Below, in pieces: positions 34,864-43,377 of a stretch of DNA of 64,000 nucleotides. The notes under the pieces were generated by a model that was not told the DNA's origin, ran no database searches, and worked only from the letters and a program-made list of their open reading frames with translations. The translations under genes and the position numbers were made by a program. Position 1 is the stretch's first letter, and every line of letters begins with the position of its first letter. The DNA is from Candidatus Zhuqueibacterota bacterium (GTDB taxonomy: Bacteria; Zhuqueibacterota; Zhuqueibacteria; Oceanimicrobiales; Oceanimicrobiaceae), in the NCBI GenBank assembly GCA_029262055.1, contig JAJDAD010000013.1:1-64000 (forward strand), read 5' to 3'.

Positions 34864-36306
34864 TTATGAAAGCCGGCGTCCGCCGGGTGCCTGCACAAAG
34901 CTCTTCAAAAAATCAAGCTCTTCCCTGCCGAAATACCTGGTCATAACTATCATCAAAAGAACAACCAACATCGAAGAAGGTCCCACAAAAAACAAGCTAA
35001 ACTCCTGAACAACCTTAAGATAAAACATCGTTGCCCCGCAGATCACTGCTATTTTGGGCGCTAGCTTAAAGACCGGTGGGACCACCATCTTCCGGGCCAG
35101 GTAAAAGCTGTGGAATACAAACGTGAACAACTCGGAGGCAATAGTTGCAAAAGCTGCGCCATACAAACTGTATTTGGGAATCAAGTAGAAGTTCAGAAGC
35201 AGGTTAAGAAACGCGCTGGTGGCCACCACCTTGGCCGTGAACCCCTGATGATTTGATGCCCGAGTTGTATGTGTCTGCACCGTCCCGATAAAAATAATAG
35301 CGGCTGCCCAGACCAGTATCTTTAAGGCTCCGGATGCGGGATCGTATTCTGCGCCAAAAATTATCTCAATAATGCGGTCCGAAAGCATAAACAATACCGA
35401 CGCCAGGCTGAACCCGATCAGAAACAGGACTTTGAAACTACGCTCAAAAAGCAGCACAAACCGCTCTTTGGATTCATGATAGTACTGGGACAGGGCGGGA
35501 AACACGGCCTTCATCAAGGCAATCGGAATAAACATCATCGCAAAAATGAGGCGGTAGGCTGCGTTGTACCAGCCCACGGTCTCGTCGTTGATCATCAGCG
35601 AGAGCATGGTGGAGTCGATGTAAGTGTACATCAACGAGAAAAAGTACAGGACGCCGAAGGGAAATCCCTCCTTAAGCAGGAACTTGACGGTTGCAAGGTC
35701 AAAGGAAAGCCCAAGGGGTACAAAGCGCAGGTGCACAGCAGCAATGTTATAAAGCAAACGGCAGATGTGCGCGCCGAGATAAACGTAGGCCAGAACCAGA
35801 AAATCATGTCCGGAAAACAGCACGGCGAGCCCGGCGACGTTCACAACCAGGCCAAACGTCAGTGTCGAAACGACATCATAGGTCATCTTCTGGTGGGCGC
35901 GAAATACGGACGCAAACAGCTCGGAAAAAGAACCGATTATCATGGCCCACGCCATGATGTTTACCGCGAGCTGGACGTCGTCCGGTTTGCCCGTCGTGCC
36001 AGCGAGAATGTAAATGAGGCCCAGGGTGCCTGCCGACAGCAGGAACTTGATGGACAAGCCGTTGCAGAGCAGCTTGCGGGTGCGGTCTTTGTCGCGGGCA
36101 ACTTCCCGGACAATGAGTTGGTGCAAGCCACCATCGGACAGAATCAGAAAGAGGTTGGTAAAGGAAAGTGCAAAGGTAAACTTGCCGTAGGCAACGTCGC
36201 CGAGCAGCCTGGCGGAAAAAATGACCAGGACCAAACGCAAAATGCGTTCGACAACTTCGCCGCCCAGGACCAATGCGGAATTTGATAGAATTTTTCTGAA
36301 GCTCAA
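34864..36306 (-). CDS. Wzx-type oligosaccharide flippase
   Basis: 480 residues with about 12-14 hydrophobic segments and the polysaccharide-transport signature at the N-terminus (SALVLGGEVVERILRLVLV, FSARLLGDVAYGKFTFALS), MOP/PST superfamily. Flips lipid-linked oligosaccharide across the inner membrane. The start is a TTG at 36306 with GGGAAGG a few nt upstream; the next ATG would delete the first membrane spans. A second flippase gene lies at 48.9-50.3 kb, so the locus may handle two lipid-linked substrates. Confidence 0.88.
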   Translation of the reverse strand: MSFRKILSNSALVLGGEVVERILRLVLVIFSARLLGDVAYGKFTFALSFTNLFLILSDGGLHQLIVREVARDKDRTRKLLCNGLSIKFLLSAGTLGLIYILAGTTGKPDDVQLAVNIMAWAMIIGSFSELFASVFRAHQKMTYDVVSTLTFGLVVNVAGLAVLFSGHDFLVLAYVYLGAHICRLLYNIAAVHLRFVPLGLSFDLATVKFLLKEGFPFGVLYFFSLMYTYIDSTMLSLMINDETVGWYNAAYRLIFAMMFIPIALMKAVFPALSQYYHESKERFVLLFERSFKVLFLIGFSLASVLFMLSDRIIEIIFGAEYDPASGALKILVWAAAIIFIGTVQTHTTRASNHQGFTAKVVATSAFLNLLLNFYLIPKYSLYGAAFATIASELFTFVFHSFYLARKMVVPPVFKLAPKIAVICGATMFYLKVVQEFSLFFVGPSSMLVVLLMIVMTRYFGREELDFLKSFVQAPGGRRLS

Positions 36307-36337
36307 AAACCTTCCCTGGTTAATGTGGAAGAACCGT

Positions 36338-36359
36338 CCGGATTCTCATGCAGAACCGG
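36338..36359. other. Imperfect inverted repeat before the flippase
   Basis: CCGGATTCT (36338-36346) pairs with AGAACCGG (36352-36359) with one bulged base and a 5-nt loop, immediately after the DUF5989 stop. No T-run follows on the minus strand. Possibly an mRNA-processing element. Confidence 0.3.
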
Positions 36360-36360
36360 C

Positions 36361-36519
36361 TTAAAAAAGCGTGTAAATGAACGGCGCGAGCGCGCTGCCC
36401 TGAGTCAACACGATCAGAGTGCCCAGCAGCAACAACATGATAATGATGGGCGCCAGCCACCATTTCTTCCTTTCCAGCAAAAACTGGCCGAACTCCTTGA
36501 TGATAGCTGCTTTGCCCAT
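36361..36519 (-). CDS. DUF5989-family small membrane protein (SxtK-like)
   Basis: 52 residues from the ATG at 36519, which has a near-perfect Shine-Dalgarno (GAGGAGG); a longer frame is open upstream but runs through that site. The sequence has MGKAAIIKEFGQFLLERKKW, then WLAPIIIMLLLLGTLIVL and SALAPFIYTLF: one amphipathic N-terminal helix and one membrane span. This is the small protein that regularly follows SxtJ and a carbamoyltransferase. No biochemical function is established for it. Confidence 0.88.
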   Translation of the reverse strand: MGKAAIIKEFGQFLLERKKWWLAPIIIMLLLLGTLIVLTQGSALAPFIYTLF

Positions 36520-36563
36520 TTTCTTTCCTCCTCTGTGGCTCCCGGTAACGCCATTGTACTGGT

Positions 36564-37001
36564 TTAGTAGAGCCTTAAGTACCGCTCCCGGGGCGTCTCT
36601 TTTTCCTCTCGTTTGCTCCAATAGCTGGCGGCCTGTCTATCAATCCTGACATCCAGGAAATCCTTGGAGAATAGTCTCATGATCAGTCCGATGGGTGAAA
36701 CAATCAAATAGAATAAGGCCGACAGGATCAATCTGGACATAACCCAACCCATAAAAAACGCCAGTCCCATCCAGATCTTGTGTGCTGGTTTGAGCACCTG
36801 CGGGACGGTCAGACCAGTACCCAGAAACAGCACGGAGATGGCCAAAAACCAGGCCGCGCGCTCCGGATGGTTGCCTTTCCAATAGATCACGGCCGCGATC
36901 ACTGCCAGCGCCAACGCCATGACTACGGCGAAACTGCGCAACGCCCGACGGTCCTGATCGAGTTTACCTAGTTCAGTCCTGACGTCTTTGAAAATGCTCA
37001 A
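36564..37001 (-). CDS. SxtJ-family membrane protein
   Basis: 145 residues with about three to four hydrophobic segments (22-40, 49-65, 74-92, 92-110) and a charged C-terminal tail ending PRERYLRLY. It matches SxtJ, named from the saxitoxin cluster, where sxtI (carbamoyltransferase), sxtJ and sxtK are adjacent. The TTG start at 37001 has GAGG seven nt upstream and gives the family's usual N-terminus (MSIFKDVRTELGKLD). It lies 18 nt after the carbamoyltransferase stop. The role is unknown; membrane recruitment of the carbamoyltransferase is my inference from constant linkage. Confidence 0.85.
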   Translation of the reverse strand: MSIFKDVRTELGKLDQDRRALRSFAVVMALALAVIAAVIYWKGNHPERAAWFLAISVLFLGTGLTVPQVLKPAHKIWMGLAFFMGWVMSRLILSALFYLIVSPIGLIMRLFSKDFLDVRIDRQAASYWSKREEKETPRERYLRLY

Positions 37002-37019
37002 GACCGGGCCTCACTACAA

Positions 37020-38837
37020 CTAATCAAGTTCATACTCCTGCTGCCAGTCGATGTCATCATTGAATTCCGGCTGGTCCTTTTTGTCCAGGAGAAAGTTGCC
37101 CAGAACCAGGTAATCCATATCCGTGCGCATGAAACATTTGTAGGCATCCAGCGGCGTGCAGACAATGGGCTCCCCACGGACATTGAACGAAGTGTTGATG
37201 ACCACGGGGCAATCGCTGGATTTGTCAACCTCAGAAATCAGCTCGAAATATCTCGCGTTTGTCTCCCGATTAACCGTTTGGATTCTGGCGGAGTAGTCGA
37301 CATGCGTAATCGCCGGGATTTCCGAACGTACAAGGTTCAGCCGGTCAATCCCGGCCAGTTTCTTCTCTTCTTCAGAGATAACGCGCTTCTTGTCGTCTTT
37401 TATCTGGGCAACCAGGAGCATGTAGGGACTGGGCCGGTCGATCTCAAAATGGTCGGAGACTTTATTTTCGAGCACAGATGGCGCAAACGGGCGAAAACTC
37501 TCGCGGAACTTAATCTTGAGATTCATGACCTTTTGCATGTTGGCGGAGCGCGCATCGCCAATGATCGAGCGCCCACCCAGCGCGCGCGGACCAAACTCCA
37601 TCCTGCCCTGGAACCATCCGACCACTTTTTCATCCAAAACCAGATCAGCCACAAAAACCGGCAAAGCCTCGCTGTCTAATTCCTGGTGCGGGATCCCGTA
37701 GCTGGAAATAAATTCCCGCAGTTCGTCAGTACCAAATTCAGGCCCCAGATAAGAGCCGGCCTGGAGGTCACTCCGTCCGTCAACCGTGCGCGGATTATCA
37801 AGGTATTGGTGCCAGACGAACAGGGCAGCGCCCAGGGCGCCACCCGCATCACCGGCAGCCGGTTGAATCCAGATATCCTCAAACGGACTCTCGCGCAAAA
37901 TCCGGCCATTGCCAACGCAGTTCAGAGCAACGCCGCCCGCCAGACACAAGCGCGGCAAACCGGTTTCCTGGTGGATGTGGCGGGCTGTACGCAGCATGAT
38001 CTCTTCGGTAACGTCCTGAATGGAACGAGCCAGATCCATCTCCCGTTGCGTCAGGTCGCTCTCGCTCTCGCGTGCAGGACCGCCAAAGAGCGTTTCGAAC
38101 TTGCCGTTGGTCATGGTTAGGCCGGCGCAATAATCAAAGTACTGCATGTTGAGTTTGAATGAGCCGTCCTGCTTGAGATCGATCAGGTTGTCCAGGATCG
38201 TCTGCACATATTTAGGCTCTCCGTACGGGGCAAGTCCCATGACTTTGTACTCGCCGGAGTTGACCCGAAAGCCCGTGTAGTAAGTAAACGCCGAATACAG
38301 CAATCCCAGCGAGTGCGGAAACTTCAGATCGGCGTGAATGGCAATCTTGTTATCCCTGCCAACGCCATAAGATGTGGTTGTCCACTCACCCACACCGTCC
38401 ATTGTCAGGAAGGCAGCCTCCTGGAACGGCGAGGGGAAAAAAGCAGAGGCAGCGTGCGACTCGTGATGTTCCGGGTAGATGATGTCTCCGTCATACTCGA
38501 GATTCTTCTGAATCAAGTCAGGAATCCAGAGCTTCTCTTTTATCCAGAGCTGCATGGCCATAAGCCAGGACCTGACGCCGACCGGCGCATAGGCCAGGTA
38601 TGTTTCAAGGATTCTCTCAAATTTCAGAAATGGCTTGTCGTAAAAGGTGACAAAATCCAGATCACTGACAGAGAGTTTGCCATATTTCAGGCAGAAGTCA
38701 ATCGCGTGTGAGGGAAAAGCCTGGTCGTGTTTCTTGCGCGTAAAACGCTCTTCCTGCGCGGCTGCGACAATCTTTCCGTCCCGCACCAGGCAGGCCGCGC
38801 TGTCGTGATAATAACAGGAAATACCAAGAATGTTCAA
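37020..38837 (-). CDS. NodU/CmcH/SxtI-family O-carbamoyltransferase
   Basis: 605 residues, full length. The N-terminal ASKHA/Kae1-like domain has ILGISCYYHDSAACL, EERFTRKKHD, the metal-site EHHESHAASAFFPSPF, and LCLAGGVALNCVGNGRI. The C-terminal domain has GWFQGRMEFGPRALGGRSI and VINTSFNVRGEPIVCTP. The family transfers carbamoyl from carbamoyl phosphate via carbamoyl-AMP to a hydroxyl, as on Nod factors, cephalosporins and saxitoxin; here a sugar hydroxyl of the glycan is the likely target. The TTG start at 38837 gives the conserved N-terminus. carA and carB, which make carbamoyl phosphate, are 4.5-9 kb upstream in the same direction. Confidence 0.92.
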   Translation of the reverse strand: MNILGISCYYHDSAACLVRDGKIVAAAQEERFTRKKHDQAFPSHAIDFCLKYGKLSVSDLDFVTFYDKPFLKFERILETYLAYAPVGVRSWLMAMQLWIKEKLWIPDLIQKNLEYDGDIIYPEHHESHAASAFFPSPFQEAAFLTMDGVGEWTTTSYGVGRDNKIAIHADLKFPHSLGLLYSAFTYYTGFRVNSGEYKVMGLAPYGEPKYVQTILDNLIDLKQDGSFKLNMQYFDYCAGLTMTNGKFETLFGGPARESESDLTQREMDLARSIQDVTEEIMLRTARHIHQETGLPRLCLAGGVALNCVGNGRILRESPFEDIWIQPAAGDAGGALGAALFVWHQYLDNPRTVDGRSDLQAGSYLGPEFGTDELREFISSYGIPHQELDSEALPVFVADLVLDEKVVGWFQGRMEFGPRALGGRSIIGDARSANMQKVMNLKIKFRESFRPFAPSVLENKVSDHFEIDRPSPYMLLVAQIKDDKKRVISEEEKKLAGIDRLNLVRSEIPAITHVDYSARIQTVNRETNARYFELISEVDKSSDCPVVINTSFNVRGEPIVCTPLDAYKCFMRTDMDYLVLGNFLLDKKDQPEFNDDIDWQQEYELD

Positions 38838-38847
38838 ATTTTTCTCA

Positions 38848-40107
38848 CTAGACCGGGACCGCCGCGTTGCGCACAGCCCTTAGCTCTTCGTACCATTCGT
38901 AGACTTTTGAATAATGCACATCCGGACTAAACTCATTCTCAGCTTTCGCGCGCGCAGCTTTTCCGAATTGCATCGCCCTCTCCGGATTTTCCCAAAGGAA
39001 TCGCATCCCGGCAGACAGCTCCGCGACATCGCCGGCCTCGAAGTGCAGACCGTTTTCGTTGTGATCCACTAACTCCGGCATGCCCCCCATCTTCGAACAG
39101 ATGACGGGCCTGCCGTAGGCAAATGACTCATAGATCACCAGGGGGGAATTATCGTACCATTCCGAAGGCACGATGACGGCGCGGGCATTGCGCACCAGGG
39201 TTTCGAGCTCACTTCCCGATTTTAAGCCTAAAAATCTGACCTGGCTCAGGCCTTGCGCTGTAACAAATTCTTCAAGCTGCGGGCGTTGCGGGCCGTCACC
39301 GACGATGTAGAGGGGCGCGTCGGGATAACTCTGTGCCGCGTTGAGCAACGTCAGAATGCCTTTCTCGTCAGCCAGGCGGCCAAAGTAGAGCAAGTAGTCA
39401 CCGGCGACAAAATTCGGCTTGAAATCCTGCATGTTTATCGCGTAAAACAGGTGGCGAATCTTGCCGGCGCCAACCCCGCCGGCCACGAATTTCCGGCCCA
39501 TGAAATGACTTGGAACGTGGAAGAGATCGATGTTCTTCTCGTGAATCCCTGACAGGCGGTGCAGACTGCTTTCCAGCGCCACCATTGCGCTTGCAATTGT
39601 GCTGCCCTTGTGGCACCGCTGCCGGATTGGGTGTAACAGGTTTCCGGACAGGCACTTTTCACAGATCTTGCCGGTGGCGGGATTGTACAACCTGTAGTTA
39701 GGACAAACGAGCTTGTACTGGTGTACCGTTTGTATAACCGGTATGCCATTTCTTTTCAAGACCGGCAGGATCGATGGTGAAAGCTGGTGGTCGATCATGT
39801 GCAGATGAGCAATATCCGGCCTGGTCTCTGCGACTAGCCTTTCTATGCACTGCCTGGCCTCCATTGAGTAGATCATTTTGCCGGCCGCCCGCAAAGCCGT
39901 TGCTGCCTTGCCAAGAATAGAGTCCTGCGCATATTCGATGTTCGATGGGAAAAAGCCGGCGTACTCGGTTTCAAAGTTGTCCGGGTGCTGCATTGCGAAG
40001 GGGATAATCTCGTGCCCATTGGCTTCCAGAATTTTCGAAAGCTCGAACATATAGCGTTCAGCGCCTCCCTTCACGAAAAAATACTTATCAACCATCAAAA
40101 CCTTCAT
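38848..40107 (-). CDS. GT4-family glycosyltransferase
   Basis: 419 residues. N-terminal domain: DKYFFVKGGAERYMFEL, HLHMIDHQLSPSILP and a Cys-rich insert (CPNYRLYNPATGKICEKC, then RCHKG) that occurs in a subset of GT4 enzymes and may bind zinc. C-terminal domain: LLYFGRLADEKGI, LYIVGDGPQRPQLE, and the E-x7-E region PSEWYDNSPLVIYESFA. Cytoplasmic. The ATG at 40107 overlaps the O-antigen-ligase stop by ATGA, so polymerase and transferase are coupled. Confidence 0.88.
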   Translation of the reverse strand: MKVLMVDKYFFVKGGAERYMFELSKILEANGHEIIPFAMQHPDNFETEYAGFFPSNIEYAQDSILGKAATALRAAGKMIYSMEARQCIERLVAETRPDIAHLHMIDHQLSPSILPVLKRNGIPVIQTVHQYKLVCPNYRLYNPATGKICEKCLSGNLLHPIRQRCHKGSTIASAMVALESSLHRLSGIHEKNIDLFHVPSHFMGRKFVAGGVGAGKIRHLFYAINMQDFKPNFVAGDYLLYFGRLADEKGILTLLNAAQSYPDAPLYIVGDGPQRPQLEEFVTAQGLSQVRFLGLKSGSELETLVRNARAVIVPSEWYDNSPLVIYESFAYGRPVICSKMGGMPELVDHNENGLHFEAGDVAELSAGMRFLWENPERAMQFGKAARAKAENEFSPDVHYSKVYEWYEELRAVRNAAVPV

Positions 40108-41444
40108 GGTTTGCGGCCCTCCGTAGCTGAGATGAGATGAGTCCTGGGAAGCACGGTCCGCGCCCGCACGTCTGGTGTTTGAGCTTGTAACTCCTGCCTG
40201 CGTTTTTTCATTTTCGTTTCAAAATACTTTACCCTTCGTAAGGAAAACGCCATACCGGCCAGCGCCCAAAAAACCAGCTTTATACGATAGTGCTGGTACT
40301 CAGGACCGATGTTGATCGCTACCACAAATGCAACCACACCGCAAAATATTCCGATGGCGATGGTGTTGAGTAGCGTGTCCTTCAGCATGACGCCGCGGTA
40401 GGCTTCGCGTAAGAAGACGATGATCAGCACGGTAAAAATGATAGCCCCGGGAATTCCGGTCTCTGCCGCAAATCGCAGAAACTCATTGTGCACCGGATGC
40501 CAGAATTGGAAATAGTCGATGGAATGCCACTGGTAGTTGTTCAGACCGACGCCAATGATGGGACTCTCCCTGATGATGTCGGAAGCAATATCGATCATGC
40601 GCATACGAAAACGGCCGTCTGAGCCAACCTCGAAGCGCACCTGGATCTTCTGCCAGTTTACCATGACGATGGTTAGAAGGCCCAATAACATGACAAAGAT
40701 CGCCGCAACGAATTTGGGTTTGAGCAATCCTCTGCGAAACAACAGAACGGCAAAAATCACCATTCCGAGGAGAAACCCTGCCCACGAAGCACGCGACAGA
40801 GACAGGAACAACCCCATCACGCCAAAAACTGAGGCCGCAATAAGAGCTGCCTTGTAAACCGATCTCTTTGCAAAAATCGCCATGCTGATGGCTAGCGGCA
40901 GAATCAGGATCAAAAGCGCGCCGTACCGATTCGGGTAGCCGATGGTCCCTCTGACCCGGGACTCGACTTTGTGCAAGGTCATCTGGCGTTCACCCAAAAA
41001 GCCGAGTCCTAAAGAACGACCCAGAGCGCCTTGCATAGTACCGACCAGGCCCTGAAACAAGAGCGCAAGAATCAGCATGTTGGCGACAAACACAAGTTGC
41101 TCTTTTGTGCGGATATTGTTGATAAGGTAAAAATACAAGAGCAAGGACTTTATGGCAAAATAGATCCCGATGGCGCTCGCCACCAGAGCTATGGCAGAGG
41201 CCATAGAAAGAATACCCCAAATCGTCATCAGAACCGCCATGATCCCGAGAGATTCCAGGCGCAGGTGCTGCTTTGAAAACAGATTGGTGCGGTAGAGCCA
41301 GACCCCGTACAGGCTGACCAGAAATACATCGGTCAGGAGCACCAGGTCCGCACTTATAACGCCGCTGAACAGGGCGCCGGTTCCCAGGGGAATGCAGAAC
41401 AAGGTAGCGCCCAGCAGGTACTTTTCGACTCTCTTTAGAGACAT
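40104..41444 (-). CDS. O-antigen ligase/polymerase family (WaaL/Wzy-like) membrane protein
   Basis: 446 residues with about 11 hydrophobic segments. The key outer loop reads IIGVGLNNYQWHS then WHPVHNEFLRFAAETGIPG, the Wzy_C/WaaL signature with conserved His-Asn and Glu. An Arg-rich loop (RESPIIGV preceded by RFEVGSDGRFRMR) fits substrate phosphate binding. It either polymerises repeat units or ligates the finished chain; sequence cannot decide. It is the only such gene in the window, against two flippases. The cytoplasmic C-terminal tail is basic. Confidence 0.85.
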   Translation of the reverse strand: MSLKRVEKYLLGATLFCIPLGTGALFSGVISADLVLLTDVFLVSLYGVWLYRTNLFSKQHLRLESLGIMAVLMTIWGILSMASAIALVASAIGIYFAIKSLLLYFYLINNIRTKEQLVFVANMLILALLFQGLVGTMQGALGRSLGLGFLGERQMTLHKVESRVRGTIGYPNRYGALLILILPLAISMAIFAKRSVYKAALIAASVFGVMGLFLSLSRASWAGFLLGMVIFAVLLFRRGLLKPKFVAAIFVMLLGLLTIVMVNWQKIQVRFEVGSDGRFRMRMIDIASDIIRESPIIGVGLNNYQWHSIDYFQFWHPVHNEFLRFAAETGIPGAIIFTVLIIVFLREAYRGVMLKDTLLNTIAIGIFCGVVAFVVAINIGPEYQHYRIKLVFWALAGMAFSLRRVKYFETKMKKRRQELQAQTPDVRARTVLPRTHLISATEGRKP

Positions 41445-41516
41445 TGCTTCAGATGTAACTTCCTAAATTGAGCAATTCATTCATGAGTTCAACAATAAGC
41501 GCACATCCAAGAACCG

Positions 41517-41535
41517 GAGTCGCACGGAGCGACTC
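41517..41535. other. Short inverted repeat between GT39-like and ligase genes
   Basis: GAGTCGC (41517-41523) and GCGACTC (41529-41535) flank a 5-nt loop in the 151-bp gap. A second pair, AACATGC/GCATGTT (41547-41553, 41569-41575), lies next to it. Neither is followed by a T-run on the minus strand. They may mark a weak transcript end after the GT39-like gene. Confidence 0.35.
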
Positions 41536-41595
41536 TCTTCCAGCGGAACATGCTGCTGGTTACTGCCGGCATGTTTTGTTCCACTCGCAAAACGC

Positions 41596-43308
41596 TCAGG
41601 GGGTTGCAGAAATAAATTCATAAATCACAGTCGCAAATCCTGCGTCGTCGACAGTACGGTGCACTTGTTTGAGCTGCGTGTGGCCGCCGGAACCATCGAT
41701 CAAAAAGGCCAGGTGCGGATAATCCTTCAAATAACGTTCGTCCAGAACGATGTGTGTGACGTATCTGTGCCTGGCGTAGGCCAGAATTCGCTCCAGCGAG
41801 TTGGTGGGCACGGTGACTGACTCGGCTATATCATAATTACCGGCATAGAAGTCAACTGCGTGATTTCGGCTCATGACAATTGGAGTCGATTCTGTGTTTT
41901 TGCTCAACCAAAAGCCGGCTCTTCTTTGCCCGATGGGATCGGCAACGTACTCGGTCGATTGTCTGCTTCTGGCCAGGACCCTGCCGGTCTCCGGCAAAAA
42001 ACTGAAAATGGCAATCACTGCAAACAGGAGCAGCAACGCCAAGGTGCTCGGCCGCAGCCTCTTGCGCCAGGTGAGTTTTGTCAGAGGCAAATAATCCGCC
42101 AGCCACTGGTGGACATTGGCAAACCCCCGGCCTATGAACAGAGCACAAATGGGCCAGACCGGCGTCAGGTATCGCAGGTGTATGTGAAAAGCAGGCACCA
42201 GGACAAACCAGAACAGGCAGAGAAAGCTGACCAGGTAAAGGACACTCCTTCCGCTCCCCATCTTCCACGGCCGGCTGAGCAGGCCGATGCCGAACAACAT
42301 GAGCGGCAAAGTAGTCAGGACCTGGGGCACAGCCTTTTGCAGCACATTTGAGAAATTCTTGATGTACTTCACCAGGAAAGGAAGCAACTGAACCTTCCGG
42401 GAAGCAGGTGCGCTCTTTTTGTTCGCCTGCAAAAATGTACCCTGGTGAAAGACGAGGTCGATGGGAACAATAGTGTTGTCGGAATTGAGAGAGCGAAACG
42501 AGTCCTCTTTGCTGGACACTGCCGTTTCCATCTGCTGATTTGCAGCCCCTTTTGCGCTCAAAGTCCACACACCCGTGGTTTGCTTCAGATAGGTGAGATA
42601 CGGCGCGGCGACCGCCAGAAAGCCAACGGCCAGAGCAATCAACAAGTAGCCCAGACGCAACCACCGAATGCGGAACAAGCGCGTTGCGCAGCCAAAGACG
42701 GCCCAGGCGGCAGCAACCAGGAGGAAGCCCAGGCCAAGGGGGTGCGCCAGATAGGCCAGACCGCCTGACAATCCGGTCAGCAGCGCATTTACGGTTGATG
42801 CCTGCCGCAACATTCGCAGCCCGAGAAGGACTGACAATACGCCGAAGAACATCACCAGCGGTTCAGTCAGAATCAGAGTGCTCTGGAACGCCAACGGCGG
42901 GAAAAATGCCATAAAGGACGCCGCCAGCAGACCGGTTTTTTCGTCGAAGACCGCTTTGCCCAGCGCGTAAACCGGCAGTACGACCAGGGTCCCGAATAGT
43001 ACGGATACCAGACGCGCGGCAAGCTCAAAGTCATCGAAGAATTTGCAAAACAATGAAATACAGGCCGGCAGCAGCGGGGACCAGTAGGTGTGCAAAATCC
43101 GGCTCATATCGCCCAGGTGGCCGCTGACGCCGAGCTTGAGGTAATTCACCTCGTCGAACGCCACAGCAAAGCGATATTCCAGAAAAATCAAGCGCAAAAT
43201 CAGGCCGGACACAAGCAGGGCGATCAGAGTCCATGTTGGCCGCGCCAGGGCCAGAACATCAAACTTTTGGGAGTATTTTCTCACTCCCGGCAATTGGGAA
43301 ACGTCCAT
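41596..43308 (-). CDS. GT39-like polytopic membrane glycosyltransferase (GT-C fold)
   Basis: 570 residues from the ATG at 43308; a TTG seven codons earlier is possible. The first outer loop contains YRFAVAFDEVNYLKLGVSG, with the Asp-Glu pair that is catalytic in ArnT/PMT-type enzymes, followed by about eleven hydrophobic segments. A soluble C-terminal domain (~440-570) contains RRAGFWLSKNTESTPIVMSR. Uses a polyprenyl-phosphate sugar on the outer membrane face. It lies between carB and the ligase. The acceptor is unknown. Confidence 0.78.
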   Translation of the reverse strand: MDVSQLPGVRKYSQKFDVLALARPTWTLIALLVSGLILRLIFLEYRFAVAFDEVNYLKLGVSGHLGDMSRILHTYWSPLLPACISLFCKFFDDFELAARLVSVLFGTLVVLPVYALGKAVFDEKTGLLAASFMAFFPPLAFQSTLILTEPLVMFFGVLSVLLGLRMLRQASTVNALLTGLSGGLAYLAHPLGLGFLLVAAAWAVFGCATRLFRIRWLRLGYLLIALAVGFLAVAAPYLTYLKQTTGVWTLSAKGAANQQMETAVSSKEDSFRSLNSDNTIVPIDLVFHQGTFLQANKKSAPASRKVQLLPFLVKYIKNFSNVLQKAVPQVLTTLPLMLFGIGLLSRPWKMGSGRSVLYLVSFLCLFWFVLVPAFHIHLRYLTPVWPICALFIGRGFANVHQWLADYLPLTKLTWRKRLRPSTLALLLLFAVIAIFSFLPETGRVLARSRQSTEYVADPIGQRRAGFWLSKNTESTPIVMSRNHAVDFYAGNYDIAESVTVPTNSLERILAYARHRYVTHIVLDERYLKDYPHLAFLIDGSGGHTQLKQVHRTVDDAGFATVIYEFISATP

Positions 43309-43377
43309 ATCTCTGCTACAATATCTCAATCGTCAAAATGACCACAACTTCAGTTTAAACAAAATCGATCCGGCCTA

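Noticed and set aside
36520-36621. Extended N-terminus of the DUF5989 protein
   Set aside because: The extension runs through the strong GAGGAGG ribosome site that serves the ATG at 36519; family members begin MGK.
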